Source of the DNA: Devosia rhodophyticola
GTDB taxonomy: Bacteria; Pseudomonadota; Alphaproteobacteria; Rhizobiales; Devosiaceae
Direction: 5' to 3'
Assembly: GCF_028816475.1 (NCBI RefSeq)
Contig: NZ_CP118247.1
Location: 124,001 to 188,000 of the forward strand
DNA: 64,000 bases
Within the stretch, counting starts at the first letter, position 1. Each line of letters opens with the position of its first letter. The position numbers and the translations under genes are program-made. A model generated the notes under the pieces. It saw only the letters and a list, made by a program, of their open reading frames with translations, was not told the origin of the DNA and ran no database searches. Below are positions 28,175 to 36,496 of the stretch, piece by piece.

Positions 28175-28204
28175 TGATCCAGACTCGGCGATCCGGCGTA
28201 TTAC
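28175..28204 (+). promoter_or_regulatory. Candidate ECF (RpoE/ChrR-type) promoter for the sigma factor operon
   Basis: TGATCC at 28175-28180 is followed after 16 bases by CGTA (28197-28200). TGATCC is the -35 element described for the RpoE sigma factor controlled by ChrR. The predicted start site leaves a leader of about 15-20 bases before the ATG at 28227, which suggests autoregulation. The same two elements with identical spacing precede the amine oxidase operon at 33660. Confidence 0.6.
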
Positions 28205-28226
28205 CTTGGCAGAGGTGGAGCGGGCG

Positions 28227-28823
28227 ATGTATGCCATAGCCATGAGTGAGATGAGATCGGGGAAGAATTTTGGTGCGCCCGGGGCTGAGCCGGCCGATCT
28301 TTTGCGCCTGATTGCCCAAAATGGCGACAAGTCGGCCTTGAGCGAGCTTTTCTTGCTGTTCGGGCCAAAAATCAAGGCTGTGATGCTCAAAGGCGGCGCT
28401 AGCGATGCATTGGCTGAAGATCTGGTGCAAGAAACAATGTTGACTGTCTGGCGCAAGGCGGCGCTTTACAGCACAGAGCGCGGCGCGCCGAGCACCTGGA
28501 TTTTCACCATTGCCCGTAATCTGCGGATCGATCAGCAACGCCGGAAATCCAACCGCCCCCATGAAGATCTTGCCAAGGTTGAAATCGCGAGCGACTTGCC
28601 CTCAGGCAGCGTTATGGTCGAGCAAAATCAGGTCATATCCCGGGTATCACTGGCGTTGCAGGCTCTGCCTGCCGAGCAGCAAGAGGTGGTTCGCCTCAGT
28701 TTCATCAACGACATTGCCCACAGCGAGATCGCAACCATGCTCGCCATTCCGCTGGGGACAGTAAAATCGCGGCTGCGGCTGGCCTATGAACGGCTGCGCC
28801 CGCTTCTGGAAGACTTGCAGTGA
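28227..28823 (+). CDS. rpoE: ECF sigma factor of the RpoE/ChrR (ECF11-like) type
   Basis: A 198-residue sigma factor from the ATG at 28227 (GGAG six bases upstream); the open frame extends 76 codons further but runs through the promoter. Region 2 has LAEDLVQETMLTVWRKA and TWIFTIARNLRIDQQR; region 4 has LPAEQQEVVRLSFINDIAHSEIA and GTVKSRLRLAYERLR. The next gene, overlapping by 4 bases, encodes a ChrR-like anti-sigma factor. In Rhodobacter this pair drives the response to singlet oxygen. The nearby lipid-modifying genes fit such a regulon. Confidence 0.85.
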   Translation: MYAIAMSEMRSGKNFGAPGAEPADLLRLIAQNGDKSALSELFLLFGPKIKAVMLKGGASDALAEDLVQETMLTVWRKAALYSTERGAPSTWIFTIARNLRIDQQRRKSNRPHEDLAKVEIASDLPSGSVMVEQNQVISRVSLALQALPAEQQEVVRLSFINDIAHSEIATMLAIPLGTVKSRLRLAYERLRPLLEDLQ

Positions 28824-29458
28824 CCATTTCCCATCATCCCGATATGTCCACATTGATGGCGTTTAGCGCCGGGACGCTTGACGAGCCCTATGCAGCGGTC
28901 ATTGCGACCCACCTTGCCATGTCCAGCGGCGGGCGGGCAATCGCGCGGCGCCTTGATCTTATTGGCGGGGCGTTGCTGAACGAGGAGCAGGATGCGGAAT
29001 TGACCCCGGGGGCGCTTGATCGGCTGTTGGCCGCGACCGATCGGACGCAACAGCCAGATGAAGCAAGGCCAGAGACAGACGTCCCGCTGCCGCTGGCGCA
29101 TTATTTGCCCGATGGTCTGACGGGAGCGAAATGGAAATGGTCGGGTCCGGGGGTGGCAATATGTGACTTGCCGTCAAGTGCCGACACGTCGCGGCTGATG
29201 TTATTGCGGGTTGCGGCGGGACGCCCTGTCCCCGAGCACGGCCACGGCGGCCATGAACTGACGCTGATATTGACCGGGGCCTATCGCGATCGGTTTGGGG
29301 TGTTCGGCCCGGGTGATATTGCTGACCACGACGAGGACGTTGAACATCAGCCAATTGCGGAAATGGGCGCTGACTGCATTTGCCTCGTAGCGGTGGACGC
29401 GCCGCTTACATTCAAAAGCCGCCTGATCCGCACACTCCAGCCACTATTTGGACTCTGA
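28820..29458 (+). CDS. chrR: ChrR-like cupin anti-sigma factor lacking the zinc-site cysteines
   Basis: The 212-residue protein aligns along its whole length with ChrR. The N-terminal anti-sigma domain keeps the start MTISHHP, AGTLDE and ATHL, but where ChrR has Cys-x2-Cys after that His, this protein reads MSSGGR, so both cysteine ligands of the zinc site are gone. The C-terminal cupin retains the His-x-His, Glu and later His metal ligands (PEHGHGGHELTLIL, DVEHQPI). It should bind the sigma factor encoded just upstream (4-base overlap). Loss of the zinc site could weaken or change sigma binding; its effect must be tested. Confidence 0.85.
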   Translation: MTISHHPDMSTLMAFSAGTLDEPYAAVIATHLAMSSGGRAIARRLDLIGGALLNEEQDAELTPGALDRLLAATDRTQQPDEARPETDVPLPLAHYLPDGLTGAKWKWSGPGVAICDLPSSADTSRLMLLRVAAGRPVPEHGHGGHELTLILTGAYRDRFGVFGPGDIADHDEDVEHQPIAEMGADCICLVAVDAPLTFKSRLIRTLQPLFGL

Positions 29459-29459
29459 A

Positions 29460-30218
29460 ATGGCGAACAAGAAAGTTGTATGGATCATCGGTGGCGGGTC
29501 GGGGATTGGGGCCGCGGTGGCGCACAAACTAGCCGAAGCGGGCTGGCAGGTCGCAATTTCAGGCCGCCGCGTGGAGAAGTTGGACGCGGTGGCAGAAGGC
29601 CATGACATTCGCCCTTTTCCGATGGACGTCACCGATGGAGACGCGGTCAATCGGACGATCAGCGAAATTGTCGCCGCATACGGCCGCATTGATATGACAA
29701 TTTTTGGAGCAGCGGCCTGGCAGGCGCGTCGCGTTGGTGACTATGCGTTTGATCCCTTCAGCAAGGTTGTCGACACCAATTTCATGGGGGTGATCCGTGT
29801 CACCAACCCTCTGTTTGCTCAATATGACAGGCAAGGCGGCGGGCAATTTGCCGTCATTGCATCGGTTGCGGGCTATTTTGGTCTGCCCCGGTCGGCTGCC
29901 TATTCGGCGACCAAAGCGGCGTTGATCAATCTGCTGGAAACAATGCGCGCCGAACTGGCACCGAGAAAAATTATCGTGCGAATGATCGCGCCGGGATTTG
30001 TGAAGTCGGAGCTTACCGCCAAAAACGACTTTCCGATGCCGTTTTTGATGGAAACCGACGACGCTGCGAAACGGATTGTCGATGGCCTTTGCAATTCGGA
30101 CCGGTTCGAAATCGCTTTTCCACGTCGCATGGTCTGGCTGATGAAAGCGATCCGTTTTCTGCCCTACCCCGTGTTTTTCTGGTTCACCAGCAAACTGCTG
30201 CCCAATGGCAAGAAGTAG
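29460..30218 (+). CDS. SDR-family oxidoreductase in the ECF regulon
   Basis: This 252-residue short-chain dehydrogenase has GGGSGIGAAVAHKL as cofactor motif, VIASVAGYFG with the catalytic Ser and SAAYSATKAALINL with Tyr-x3-Lys. The hydrophobic C-terminus (AIRFLPYPVFFWFTSKLL) may touch the membrane. The ATG follows the anti-sigma stop directly. Comparable SDR genes are found with cfa, DUF1365 and amine-oxidase genes in RpoE/ChrR regulons of other alphaproteobacteria, which suggests a role in lipid modification under oxidative stress. Confidence 0.85.
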   Translation: MANKKVVWIIGGGSGIGAAVAHKLAEAGWQVAISGRRVEKLDAVAEGHDIRPFPMDVTDGDAVNRTISEIVAAYGRIDMTIFGAAAWQARRVGDYAFDPFSKVVDTNFMGVIRVTNPLFAQYDRQGGGQFAVIASVAGYFGLPRSAAYSATKAALINLLETMRAELAPRKIIVRMIAPGFVKSELTAKNDFPMPFLMETDDAAKRIVDGLCNSDRFEIAFPRRMVWLMKAIRFLPYPVFFWFTSKLLPNGKK

Positions 30219-30242
30219 CCAATCTGGAGTCCAATCAGCCTT

Positions 30243-31478
30243 TTATGCGGGCTTTCTGTATTGATAGATTCCCACATCGATAGAACCTTCGGCAAAGCCC
30301 GCCTCGCAGTAGCTGAGGTAATAGACCCACTTGCGCCGGAACTCCTCATCGTAACCCAGCGGGGCAATCATGGGCCATCTGTCCAGAAAGCGCTCGCGCC
30401 ACAATCGTAACGTCTTGGCATAGGACAGGCGGAAAGCCTCAGAATTCTCCAGCACCAGTCCCACTTTGTCTCCCAATTGGCGCATGACGGTCTTGGTCAG
30501 CAACATACCGCCGGGGAAAATGTAACGCTGGATGAAATCGGGACCACTGCGATAGCCGTCGAAATCAGCCTCATCAATGGTAATCGCCTGGATCGCGGCT
30601 GTACCGCCGGGCCTCAAACGGTCATGTACCGTCTGGAAATAACTCGGCCAGTTGTCTTCTCCCACCGCCTCGATCATTTCGATTGAGGCGATATGATCGA
30701 ACTGACCAGTGGTGGCGCGGTAGTCTTCAAAGTGCAGCGTCGCCAAACTGTCCAAGCCCTGGATTTGCAGTCGCTCCTGCCCATAACGCAATTGCTCGGA
30801 CGAGAGCGTAATGCCGTGTAGCTGGGCGCCATAATCACGCGCTACGGCTTCCGCAAAACCACCCCAGCCGCAACCGATTTCAAGCACGCTGGACCCCTTG
30901 GTGATGCCCGCCAAGTCTGCGACGCGGTGGTATTTTAAGCGTTGGGCCTCCTCCAGACTTTGATCGCCTGAGGTAAAAACTGCCGATGAATAAGTCATGG
31001 AAGGGTCAAGCCACTGACCATAAAAGTCATTGCCGAGATCATAGTGTTCGGCAATGTTCTTTTTTGACCCTTCGAGGGTGTTGCGACGCGACAGATGATA
31101 CCCTAAATCCTTGGCGGCACGGCGAAATAGGCCAGGATTGGCTTTATCGAATACGTCGCGATTTTGTAGAAAGAACCGGAAGAGCGCGGTCAGGTCGTCG
31201 ACTTCAAAATCCCCGCGCATGTAACTGGCGGCAAATCCCACCGTGCCGCGCTTCATCGCTTCGCTCAGCACATTGAAGTTCTTGAGCTTTACGACGGCGT
31301 GCTCGCCCGTTGAGGCGTTTCCCACGGTCCGCGTACGGCCATTGGGAAGGGTAACCGTTAACGCCCCGAAACGGGGTGTTCCCAGCATTCTAACTCCAGC
31401 CCACTCGGTGAATCTGGACAACAGCCGTGTCCAGAGCGTTGCTCCGCTATTGGACTCGTCGACAGCACTTTTACTCAT
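30243..31478 (-). CDS. cfa: Cyclopropane-fatty-acyl-phospholipid synthase family methyltransferase
   Basis: The 411-residue enzyme transfers a methylene or methyl group from SAM to unsaturated acyl chains of membrane lipids. SAM motif I is SSVLEIGCGWGGFAEAVARDYG, with YSSAVF, IASIEMIEAVGEDNW and a bicarbonate-site region typical of Cfa. The ATG at 31478 is chosen over a TTG three codons upstream. It ends the minus-strand operon amine oxidase - DUF1365 - cfa. In RpoE/ChrR regulons a Cfa-like methyltransferase takes part in furan fatty acid synthesis, so that activity is an alternative to simple cyclopropanation. Confidence 0.9.
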   Translation of the reverse strand: MSKSAVDESNSGATLWTRLLSRFTEWAGVRMLGTPRFGALTVTLPNGRTRTVGNASTGEHAVVKLKNFNVLSEAMKRGTVGFAASYMRGDFEVDDLTALFRFFLQNRDVFDKANPGLFRRAAKDLGYHLSRRNTLEGSKKNIAEHYDLGNDFYGQWLDPSMTYSSAVFTSGDQSLEEAQRLKYHRVADLAGITKGSSVLEIGCGWGGFAEAVARDYGAQLHGITLSSEQLRYGQERLQIQGLDSLATLHFEDYRATTGQFDHIASIEMIEAVGEDNWPSYFQTVHDRLRPGGTAAIQAITIDEADFDGYRSGPDFIQRYIFPGGMLLTKTVMRQLGDKVGLVLENSEAFRLSYAKTLRLWRERFLDRWPMIAPLGYDEEFRRKWVYYLSYCEAGFAEGSIDVGIYQYRKPA

Positions 31479-31495
31479 TGCCTGCAATTCCGAAA

Positions 31496-32282
31496 CTAAT
31501 GAGACGCCGGGTGTTTACCCCTGGTTTTCGGCCTAATGCCGAGCGTAAGTGGCACGCCCTTCAGCCACAAACGCAGCGCCTCCCAATGAATACCCACCAT
31601 TATTTTAGCGGTCATAAGTGGATATGCAAGTGCGAGTTTCAAGAGGGTGGCGTCACTTAGCGGCTTATGCTCGCCCTCAAAATAAGCTGTGAGCACACTC
31701 CCCATCATTTGTCAGTACGATTCCCATGAAGACATTGGCATCAGGCGGGCGGACGGAGAACCGATATGTGCCGTCGATTCCGTTGAACGGGGACACATAG
31801 AATGCCTTGGGCTCGTCGTGGCTGATGTGGGCACCATCGCCCTCGACGAGGGCCTGATAGAAATGATGTTGTCCAAAGGTATTGCGGACCTCGTAAACCA
31901 GCATTTTCGTGCGGTTCTGACCATCATCAAGAAAATAGACTGTCAGCGGGTTGAACCCGTACCCAAACATGCGCGGATAGGCCAGCATACGAACGCGGGT
32001 TATGGTATCGCCCAGCCCCGCCTGCCTGGCCTTCTGACGAATGAACGCCGCAATCGAGGAGCCGTCGTGGGGGCCAAAATCCTTGCTGTGAAACGAAACA
32101 AGATTGAATCTATTCAAGGAGAAAAAACGCAATTCTTCATCCAGTGATTCAAGCTGGTCCAGATCGACCAACACCGAAAAGACGCGGTAACGCAACGCGT
32201 GTCGTTTCGGGCGCACCCGCTTGTGCACAACATCGCCAACGTAGATTGCGCCGAAGGCGCTTCGGTCTATTCCGCCGCCCAC
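31496..32282 (-). pseudogene. DUF1365 family protein split by a frameshift
   Basis: The first 190 residues or so are in one frame (IYVGDVVHKRVRPKRHALRYRVF, LAYPRMFGYGFNPLTVYF, EPKAFYVSPFNG) and the typical C-terminus in another (LSDATLLKLALAYPLMTAKIMVGIHWEALRLWLKG). Removing one G from the four-G run (plus-strand C-run 31700-31703) gives a continuous protein of about 260 residues, the normal family length. The function of DUF1365 is not established, but the gene travels with amine oxidase and cfa genes. Its 5' end overlaps the amine oxidase gene by 16 bases. A sequencing error is possible. Confidence 0.8.
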
Positions 32283-33601
32283 AATTGCTGGTCTCCCTGG
32301 ACCCAGTTGTGGGCAATACGATCACGTTGTTCGGGAACAATCCAGGGACGGCTCAATGGACCAATTCTTTCAGCCACTTCAAGACCGGCCTGGAGACCAT
32401 CTTCGTGGAAGCCATACCCCATCCACGCGCCGGCAAACCATGAATTCTGCACACCCTGAATCTTCCAGAGGTCGGATTGGGCTCGTATTGCAGCCGCGTT
32501 GAATATGGGATGTTCGTAATCCATCGTGCGCTGCACTGTGCCGGGCGCGAACGCGCGCCTGGGATTGAGGGTGACGAATATGTCAGTTTTGGTTTTCAGC
32601 GGTTGAAGCCGGTTCATCCAATAAGTCAGACTTAGATCGTCATCCCCCCTGTCGCCACGCAGATAGTTCCATGCGGACCACAGATGCTTGCGGCGCGGCA
32701 TGAAAGTCGCGTCGGTGTGCAGCACGGCGCGGTTGGGGGTAAATCGGAAGGCCGACAGAATTCTTCGTTCGGCGTCGCTCGGGTCCGCCAGCAGCTTGAT
32801 GGCCTGATCGGCATGACAGGCGAATACGACTTGATCGAAATGGCGCCGCGTCCCATCGGCGAAAAACAATTCAGCACCGGAGCTGTGCCGGACAACCGCG
32901 GTAATCGATGAACTGGTTTGCGTCGCAAAACGGCGTTCGGACAGAATTCGAGTGACATACTCACGCGAACCACCAGCAACTGTGCGCCATTTGGGGCGGT
33001 TGCCGACCTGAAGCAAATTGTGGTTGGCGAAAAATTCGATGAAGGATTTGGCCGGAAAGTCCAACATACCGCGGGCGGGGGTTGACCAGATCGCTGCAGA
33101 AATCGGCAATATATGGTCTTCGACGAAAGCGCGCGAGTAGCCGAATTTTTCTAGAAATTGTCCGATGGTCAAGTTATCTTCGCAGGTCAAAATTTGCGCT
33201 TCAGCTTCGCGAAAAAAGCGCATGATATCGCTGACCAACTGCCAATGCTCGACGCGAATGATGTTGCGACGCTGTCCGAACAGGCCGTTCAGGTGCCTGC
33301 CGCTATATTCCATACGACCGCGCGCCACCGAAACCGCGAAGCCCATTGAGGACTCTGCTGTTTTGACGCCAAGATGGTCAAAGAAGGCGGTCAGGTTCGG
33401 ATAGTTCTGCTCGTTGTAAACGATGAACCCGGTATCAACCGGCACCGTGCCGCTGTCGGTTGCGGCCAGAACTGTATTGGTGTGGCCGCCTAGCCGCGCG
33501 TCTTTCTCGAAGACCGTAACATTTTGAGTCCGCGAAAGTAGCCAAGCGGTTGAAAGTCCAGAGATTCCCGAACCGATAACCGCTACATTCAACTGCGTCA
33601 T
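32267..33601 (-). CDS. FAD-dependent amine oxidase-like flavoprotein
   Basis: The 444-residue protein begins with the dinucleotide-binding motif VIGSGISGLSTAWLLS and the acidic end of the second strand (VFEKDARLGGHTNTV). C-terminal GVQNSWFAGAWMGYGFHEDGLQAG is the usual flavin-binding end of this group. Members linked to cfa and DUF1365 act on lipid acyl chains, and one is a desaturase in furan fatty acid synthesis in Rhodobacter. It is the first gene of its operon and follows an ECF-type promoter at 33631-33660. Confidence 0.85.
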   Translation of the reverse strand: MTQLNVAVIGSGISGLSTAWLLSRTQNVTVFEKDARLGGHTNTVLAATDSGTVPVDTGFIVYNEQNYPNLTAFFDHLGVKTAESSMGFAVSVARGRMEYSGRHLNGLFGQRRNIIRVEHWQLVSDIMRFFREAEAQILTCEDNLTIGQFLEKFGYSRAFVEDHILPISAAIWSTPARGMLDFPAKSFIEFFANHNLLQVGNRPKWRTVAGGSREYVTRILSERRFATQTSSSITAVVRHSSGAELFFADGTRRHFDQVVFACHADQAIKLLADPSDAERRILSAFRFTPNRAVLHTDATFMPRRKHLWSAWNYLRGDRGDDDLSLTYWMNRLQPLKTKTDIFVTLNPRRAFAPGTVQRTMDYEHPIFNAAAIRAQSDLWKIQGVQNSWFAGAWMGYGFHEDGLQAGLEVAERIGPLSRPWIVPEQRDRIAHNWVQGDQQLWAAE

Positions 33602-33630
33602 TGCCGGGAGTTCTCCGCCTTGCCTGCAAT

Positions 33631-33660
33631 AGGGTACGCAAGAACGAACGGCGTGGATCA
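33631..33660 (-). promoter_or_regulatory. Candidate ECF promoter for amine oxidase - DUF1365 - cfa operon
   Basis: On the minus strand TGATCC (33660-33655) is followed after 16 bases by CGTA (33638-33635), the same elements and spacing as the promoter in front of the sigma factor gene. The predicted start site lies about 20-25 bases before the ATG at 33601. Confidence 0.6.
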
Positions 33661-33676
33661 GAGAAAAGTTTCGCCT

Positions 33677-35473
33677 TCACAAGGGTTTGGGGCGGGCAAT
33701 ATCGACCAGCCGCAGCTGGACACGTTCACGACCCTGCCAATGATCGATCCCCAAAGTTCCGGCGATGTGCAAATGAGCGTCGCTGCGTGCTCCGAGCAGC
33801 GCATCGCCTTTCGGCTGTCCGGCGGCGCGGAAGGCAATTGCCTTGATGCCTGCGCCGTCGTCCGACGACAGGGTGAAACTGACGTGTCCGCCCTTGCCGA
33901 CGATCTGTGGAAATTTGATGCGATGGGAGGGGAACGCAAATACCGGGGTTGGATTGCCCGAGCCGAACGGTCCGGCGCGTTCAACTTCACGAACGAATCC
34001 GACGGAGGCGCCGCGTGCCGTTAGCGCGGCATCAATGGAAAGCGCCGTGGCAGCGCGTGCGGTCAATACCGAGGCGGACAATGCTTGGTTGAGATAGGCA
34101 CGGAACGGGCCGATTTGGCCATTGCTCAACGTGACACCTGCCGCCATCGCATGGCCACCACCCTTGGCAATCAGTCCATCTGAGACCGCCTGAATGACCG
34201 CCGACCCCAAGTCAACGCCAGGCATCGAGCGACCGGAACCTGTACCCGTGCCGTCGGGGCGGAGCGCGATGGCAAATGCGGGGCGGTCAAATCGTTCTTT
34301 TAAGCGCGCTGCGACCAATCCGACTACGCCCGGGTGCCAATTGGCTGAAGCCAAAACCAATACCGGAGGGCCCTCTCCCAAGCCGATTTCCGCTTCGGCA
34401 ACGCGGCTAGCCTCTTCGACGGCCTCAATTTCAATGCGCTGCCGTTCGGCGTTCAACTCTTCCAATTGCGCTGCGATCACGAGAGCCTGGTGCTCGTCGT
34501 CCAGCGACAGTAGGCGAGTGCCAAGCGCGGCGTCGCCAATGCGGCCACCAGCATTGATGCGCGGTCCGATTAGAAAACCGAGATGATAAGGATTTAGCGG
34601 ACCGTTGACGCGGGCAGCCAAGGCCAGCGCCGCAATTCCCCGATTGTTGCCCGCGCGAGCAATTTCCAGCCCTCGAACGACGAAAGCACGATTGAGCCCC
34701 CTGAGGGGGACCACATCGCAAATTGTAGCCAGCGCGACAATATCGAGTAGGCTCATCAAATCGGGCAATCCGGCGACTTCTTGCTGACGCAGTAGCCGAT
34801 TGATGGCCACCAGCACCATGAAAGTGACGCCGGCGGCGCAGAGATAGCCCAGGCCGGAAATATCGTCTGGTCGGTTAGGATTGACCAAGGCACTCGCTGC
34901 AGGCAGGCCGTGGTCGGCGAGATGATGGTCGATTACCAGCACATCAACGCCGCGTTGGCGGGCATGGGCGATTGGGGCAACGCTGGTTGTGCCGCAGTCG
35001 AGCGTGACAATCAGGGTGGCACCTGCGTCAATCAACTTGTCCATTGCCGCGATATTGGGGCCGTAGCCCTCAAATATCCGGTCTGGAATGTGCACCGTCA
35101 CCTGATTGCCGAAATGGGCCAGATAACGCGACATCAAGGCACAGGAACTGGCGCCATCCACATCGTAGTCGCCAAACAGGGCAACGTGCTCACCGGTCGA
35201 CGCTGCGCGCGCCAAACGTTCGGCCAATGCATCCATATCCGTCATGACGGACGGATCGGGCATTAAGGTGCGCAGGGTTGGCTCGAGATAGGCTTCGACC
35301 TCATCAACGCCAACACCGCGTCCCGCCAGCACACGCGAGAGAAATTCGGAAGCGTCAGATCGCTGGCTTATTGCCGTCGCAACCCGCGTCTGGCTGGCAT
35401 CGAGCCGATCCACCCAGGCGCGCCCGGTGACCGAGCCGGAAACATCCAGAAAATTCGTTGGCGACTGAGTCAA
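33677..35473 (-). CDS. recJ: Single-stranded-DNA-specific exonuclease RecJ
   Basis: A 598-residue DHH-family 5'-3' exonuclease used in recombination and mismatch repair. The metal-binding motifs are seen in order: ALFGDYDVDGASSCAL, VTLDCGTT, VLVIDHHLADHGLPAA and the DHHA1 motif GGHAMAAGVTLS. The C-terminal OB domain ends near VQLRLVDIARP. It is followed on the same strand after glpX and hom in a conserved alphaproteobacterial order, 9 bases downstream of glpX. Confidence 0.95.
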   Translation of the reverse strand: MTQSPTNFLDVSGSVTGRAWVDRLDASQTRVATAISQRSDASEFLSRVLAGRGVGVDEVEAYLEPTLRTLMPDPSVMTDMDALAERLARAASTGEHVALFGDYDVDGASSCALMSRYLAHFGNQVTVHIPDRIFEGYGPNIAAMDKLIDAGATLIVTLDCGTTSVAPIAHARQRGVDVLVIDHHLADHGLPAASALVNPNRPDDISGLGYLCAAGVTFMVLVAINRLLRQQEVAGLPDLMSLLDIVALATICDVVPLRGLNRAFVVRGLEIARAGNNRGIAALALAARVNGPLNPYHLGFLIGPRINAGGRIGDAALGTRLLSLDDEHQALVIAAQLEELNAERQRIEIEAVEEASRVAEAEIGLGEGPPVLVLASANWHPGVVGLVAARLKERFDRPAFAIALRPDGTGTGSGRSMPGVDLGSAVIQAVSDGLIAKGGGHAMAAGVTLSNGQIGPFRAYLNQALSASVLTARAATALSIDAALTARGASVGFVREVERAGPFGSGNPTPVFAFPSHRIKFPQIVGKGGHVSFTLSSDDGAGIKAIAFRAAGQPKGDALLGARSDAHLHIAGTLGIDHWQGRERVQLRLVDIARPKPL

Positions 35474-35482
35474 TGACTGAAT

Positions 35483-36475
35483 TTATCGTGCATGGCGGGC
35501 GGTGATCCAACGCACGGTCTGCGACCACGAACGCATGACGATAGTTGAAGTTTGTATGTAGTCGCGCCGCAGTCGAATTCCCTGCAGCATGCTGCCATCG
35601 GTTACGCCTGTAGCTGTAAACAGCACGTCGCCGGCCGCCAATTCGGACACGTCATAGATGCGGTTAAAGTCCGTAATGCCCATCCGGGTGCCGCGTTCGC
35701 GCTTTTCGGCGCTGTCGAAAATCAACTTGCCCTGCATCTGGCCACCAATGCAGCGCAGCGCGGCTGCTGCCAGTACGCCTTCAGGGGCGCCACCAGAGCC
35801 CAGATAGATATCAATGCCCGTATCTTCGGTATTTACCGCATGGATAACGCCCGCGATATCGCCATCGCTAATCAGTTTGACCGCGACCCCCGCGGTTCTG
35901 AGTTCTTCGATCAGGGAAGCGTGACGCGGGCGGTCAAGAACGCAGGCGGTGATTTCGCTGAGCGGCACACCCTTGGCGCCTGCAAGTGCGGTTACGTTTT
36001 CGGTGGCTGTCCGGTCGATATGAACGAGATCGGAGGCGTAACCGGCCCCGATTGCAATCTTGTGCATATAGAGGTCGCGGGCGACATTGAGCAGGCCGCC
36101 ACGCTCGGCAACTGCCAGAACGCATATGGAATCTGGTTGGTTTTTGGCGCAGAGCGTCGTGCCTTCCAGCGGATCGACGGCAATATCAATCTCCGGGCCG
36201 CCCCCAGCGCCAACGTTCTCGCCGATGTAGAGTTCGTCGACTTCCCCCTCTTCGCCTTCTCCGATGACGACCTTGCCGCTGATCTGAACTCGATCCAACT
36301 CCGCGCGCATGGCGCTCGTAGCGGCGGCATCGGCGGCTTTTTCGTCGCCTTTGCCACGCCATCCAGCAGCAGCAACGGCCGCGCGTTCGGTGACCCGCAC
36401 CAACTCCAGCGTCAGGTTGCGTTCAATGACAGCCGCGCGCCGTTCCCCATCGGCCTTGTTCAATTTCATCGCCAT
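35483..36475 (-). CDS. glpX: Class II fructose-1,6-bisphosphatase
   Basis: The 330-residue enzyme removes the 1-phosphate of fructose 1,6-bisphosphate in gluconeogenesis. Family motifs are KVVIGEGEEGEVDELYIGE, IDIAVDPLEGTTLCA (metal-binding Asp/Glu residues), SDGDIAGVI and GSGGAPEGVLAA. It lies between hom and recJ in one operon with gaps of 21 and 9 bases. Confidence 0.95.
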   Translation of the reverse strand: MAMKLNKADGERRAAVIERNLTLELVRVTERAAVAAAGWRGKGDEKAADAAATSAMRAELDRVQISGKVVIGEGEEGEVDELYIGENVGAGGGPEIDIAVDPLEGTTLCAKNQPDSICVLAVAERGGLLNVARDLYMHKIAIGAGYASDLVHIDRTATENVTALAGAKGVPLSEITACVLDRPRHASLIEELRTAGVAVKLISDGDIAGVIHAVNTEDTGIDIYLGSGGAPEGVLAAAALRCIGGQMQGKLIFDSAEKRERGTRMGITDFNRIYDVSELAAGDVLFTATGVTDGSMLQGIRLRRDYIQTSTIVMRSWSQTVRWITARHAR

Positions 36476-36496
36476 TATCTCTGCCCCCGACGCACG

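Noticed and set aside
27999..28226. Longer N-terminus for the ECF sigma factor
   Set aside because: The extra 76 codons overlap the divergent dehydrogenase start and the promoter, and do not match sigma factor sequence.
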